From contig QDFQ01000004.1 in NCBI GenBank assembly GCA_003075315.1, positions 124,001 through 188,000 on the forward strand: a stretch of 64,000 nt of DNA, written 5' to 3'. Made by a program: the position numbers and the translations under genes. The DNA is from Arthrobacter sp. TPD3018. GTDB taxonomy: Bacteria; Pseudomonadota; Alphaproteobacteria; Sphingomonadales; Sphingomonadaceae. Each line of letters begins with the position of its first letter. Position 1 is the first letter of the stretch. The notes under the pieces are model-generated. The model was not told the DNA's origin and did not search any database. It was given only the letters and a program-made list of their open reading frames with translations. This document shows, one piece after another, positions 63,800 through 64,000 of this stretch.

Positions 63800-64000
63800 A
63801 TGGCCGATTCCTTTGACCTTGGCGAACCGCCCCAGCCTGCCGACCAGCCTGCGAAGGCGAACCCCTACCGCGTGCTCGCGCGCAAATATCGTCCGCAGAC
63901 CTTTTCCGAACTGATCGGGCAGGATGCGATGGTGACGACGCTGGGCAATGCGATCAAGCGCGACCGGCTGGCGCATGCCTTCCTGATGACCGGCGTGCGC
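63800..64000 (+). CDS. dnaX: DNA polymerase III subunit gamma/tau, 5' part
   Basis: First 67 residues only; the gene runs out of the window. NPYRVLARKYRPQTFSELIGQDAMVTTLGNAIKRDRLAHAFLMTGVR is the diagnostic DnaX N-terminus, leading to the Walker A loop that should follow. Clamp-loader subunit of the replicative polymerase. Confidence 0.92.
   Translation, partial: MADSFDLGEPPQPADQPAKANPYRVLARKYRPQTFSELIGQDAMVTTLGNAIKRDRLAHAFLMTGVR

Noticed and set aside
1..64000. CRISPR arrays, prophage or toxin-antitoxin modules
   Set aside because: No regularly spaced repeats, phage structural genes or paired small toxin/antitoxin frames were seen in the window.

Overview
The window is high-GC DNA from an alphaproteobacterium, most likely a sphingomonad (Sphingomonas or a close relative). 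The reasons are the density of TonB-dependent receptors, the HWE-type histidine kinase, the camphor-type P450/SDR block, the Wzx/Wzy-type exopolysaccharide (EPS) cluster and the recJ and dnaX sequences. The species cannot be fixed from sequence alone.

Layout. 1-465 holds a decayed IS3-type transposase. 634-4362 is a small catabolic block: a CYP101-like P450, two SDR proteins (one lacking the usual motifs) and a divergent TetR regulator next to a perfect 16-bp palindrome. 4561-10946 holds an OmpR/EnvZ-type two-component system, a PepSY-like membrane protein, a class A acid phosphatase and a TonB receptor, with PhoB-like direct repeats before the phosphatase. 11022-15445 holds an SDR and ArsR-type regulator pair with a dyad operator, then a receiver-only protein and a PAS/GAF/HWE histidine kinase.

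15685-44129 is a large EPS locus. It has five stand-alone GT4-like glycosyltransferases plus one fused to UDP-galactopyranose mutase, an O-acyltransferase, a methyltransferase-like protein, a flippase, a polymerase-like protein, a GH99-like hydrolase, an ExoY-like initiating transferase, a Wza-like exporter, an outer-membrane barrel, a Wzc-like BY-kinase and a Crp/Fnr regulator. It also has a phosphopantetheinyl transferase, a ferritin-like lipoprotein, a beta-helix GH28-like protein, a degenerate receiver and a GH1-RmlD fusion. At its left edge is a stand-alone A-T-TE nonribosomal peptide synthetase whose thioesterase carries Cys in place of the nucleophilic Ser. The divergent intergenic regions from the synthetase to the GH28-like gene share an imperfect 14-bp dyad, RCATCA-WW-TGAYGY, mostly about 55-65 bases from start codons. 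This suggests one regulon covering both peptide-synthetase and polysaccharide genes, plausibly run by the Crp/Fnr protein. It is the best candidate in the window for an undescribed system: an EPS coupled to a carrier-protein-bound amino acid.

44292-48855 holds a PAS-receiver-LuxR regulator without a kinase, a zinc alcohol dehydrogenase, a small membrane protein and a frameshifted small secreted protein. 49064-60920 looks like a sulfate-ester scavenging locus: two TonB receptors, a formylglycine-generating enzyme divergent from a type I sulfatase, a LysR regulator, a class II aldolase-like protein and an SdsA-like metallo-beta-lactamase sulfatase. Two nearly identical T-N11-A LysR boxes precede the sulfatase and the main receptor operon. 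61460-64000 returns to core genome: tRNA-Glu(TTC), recJ, a small membrane protein and the 5' end of dnaX.
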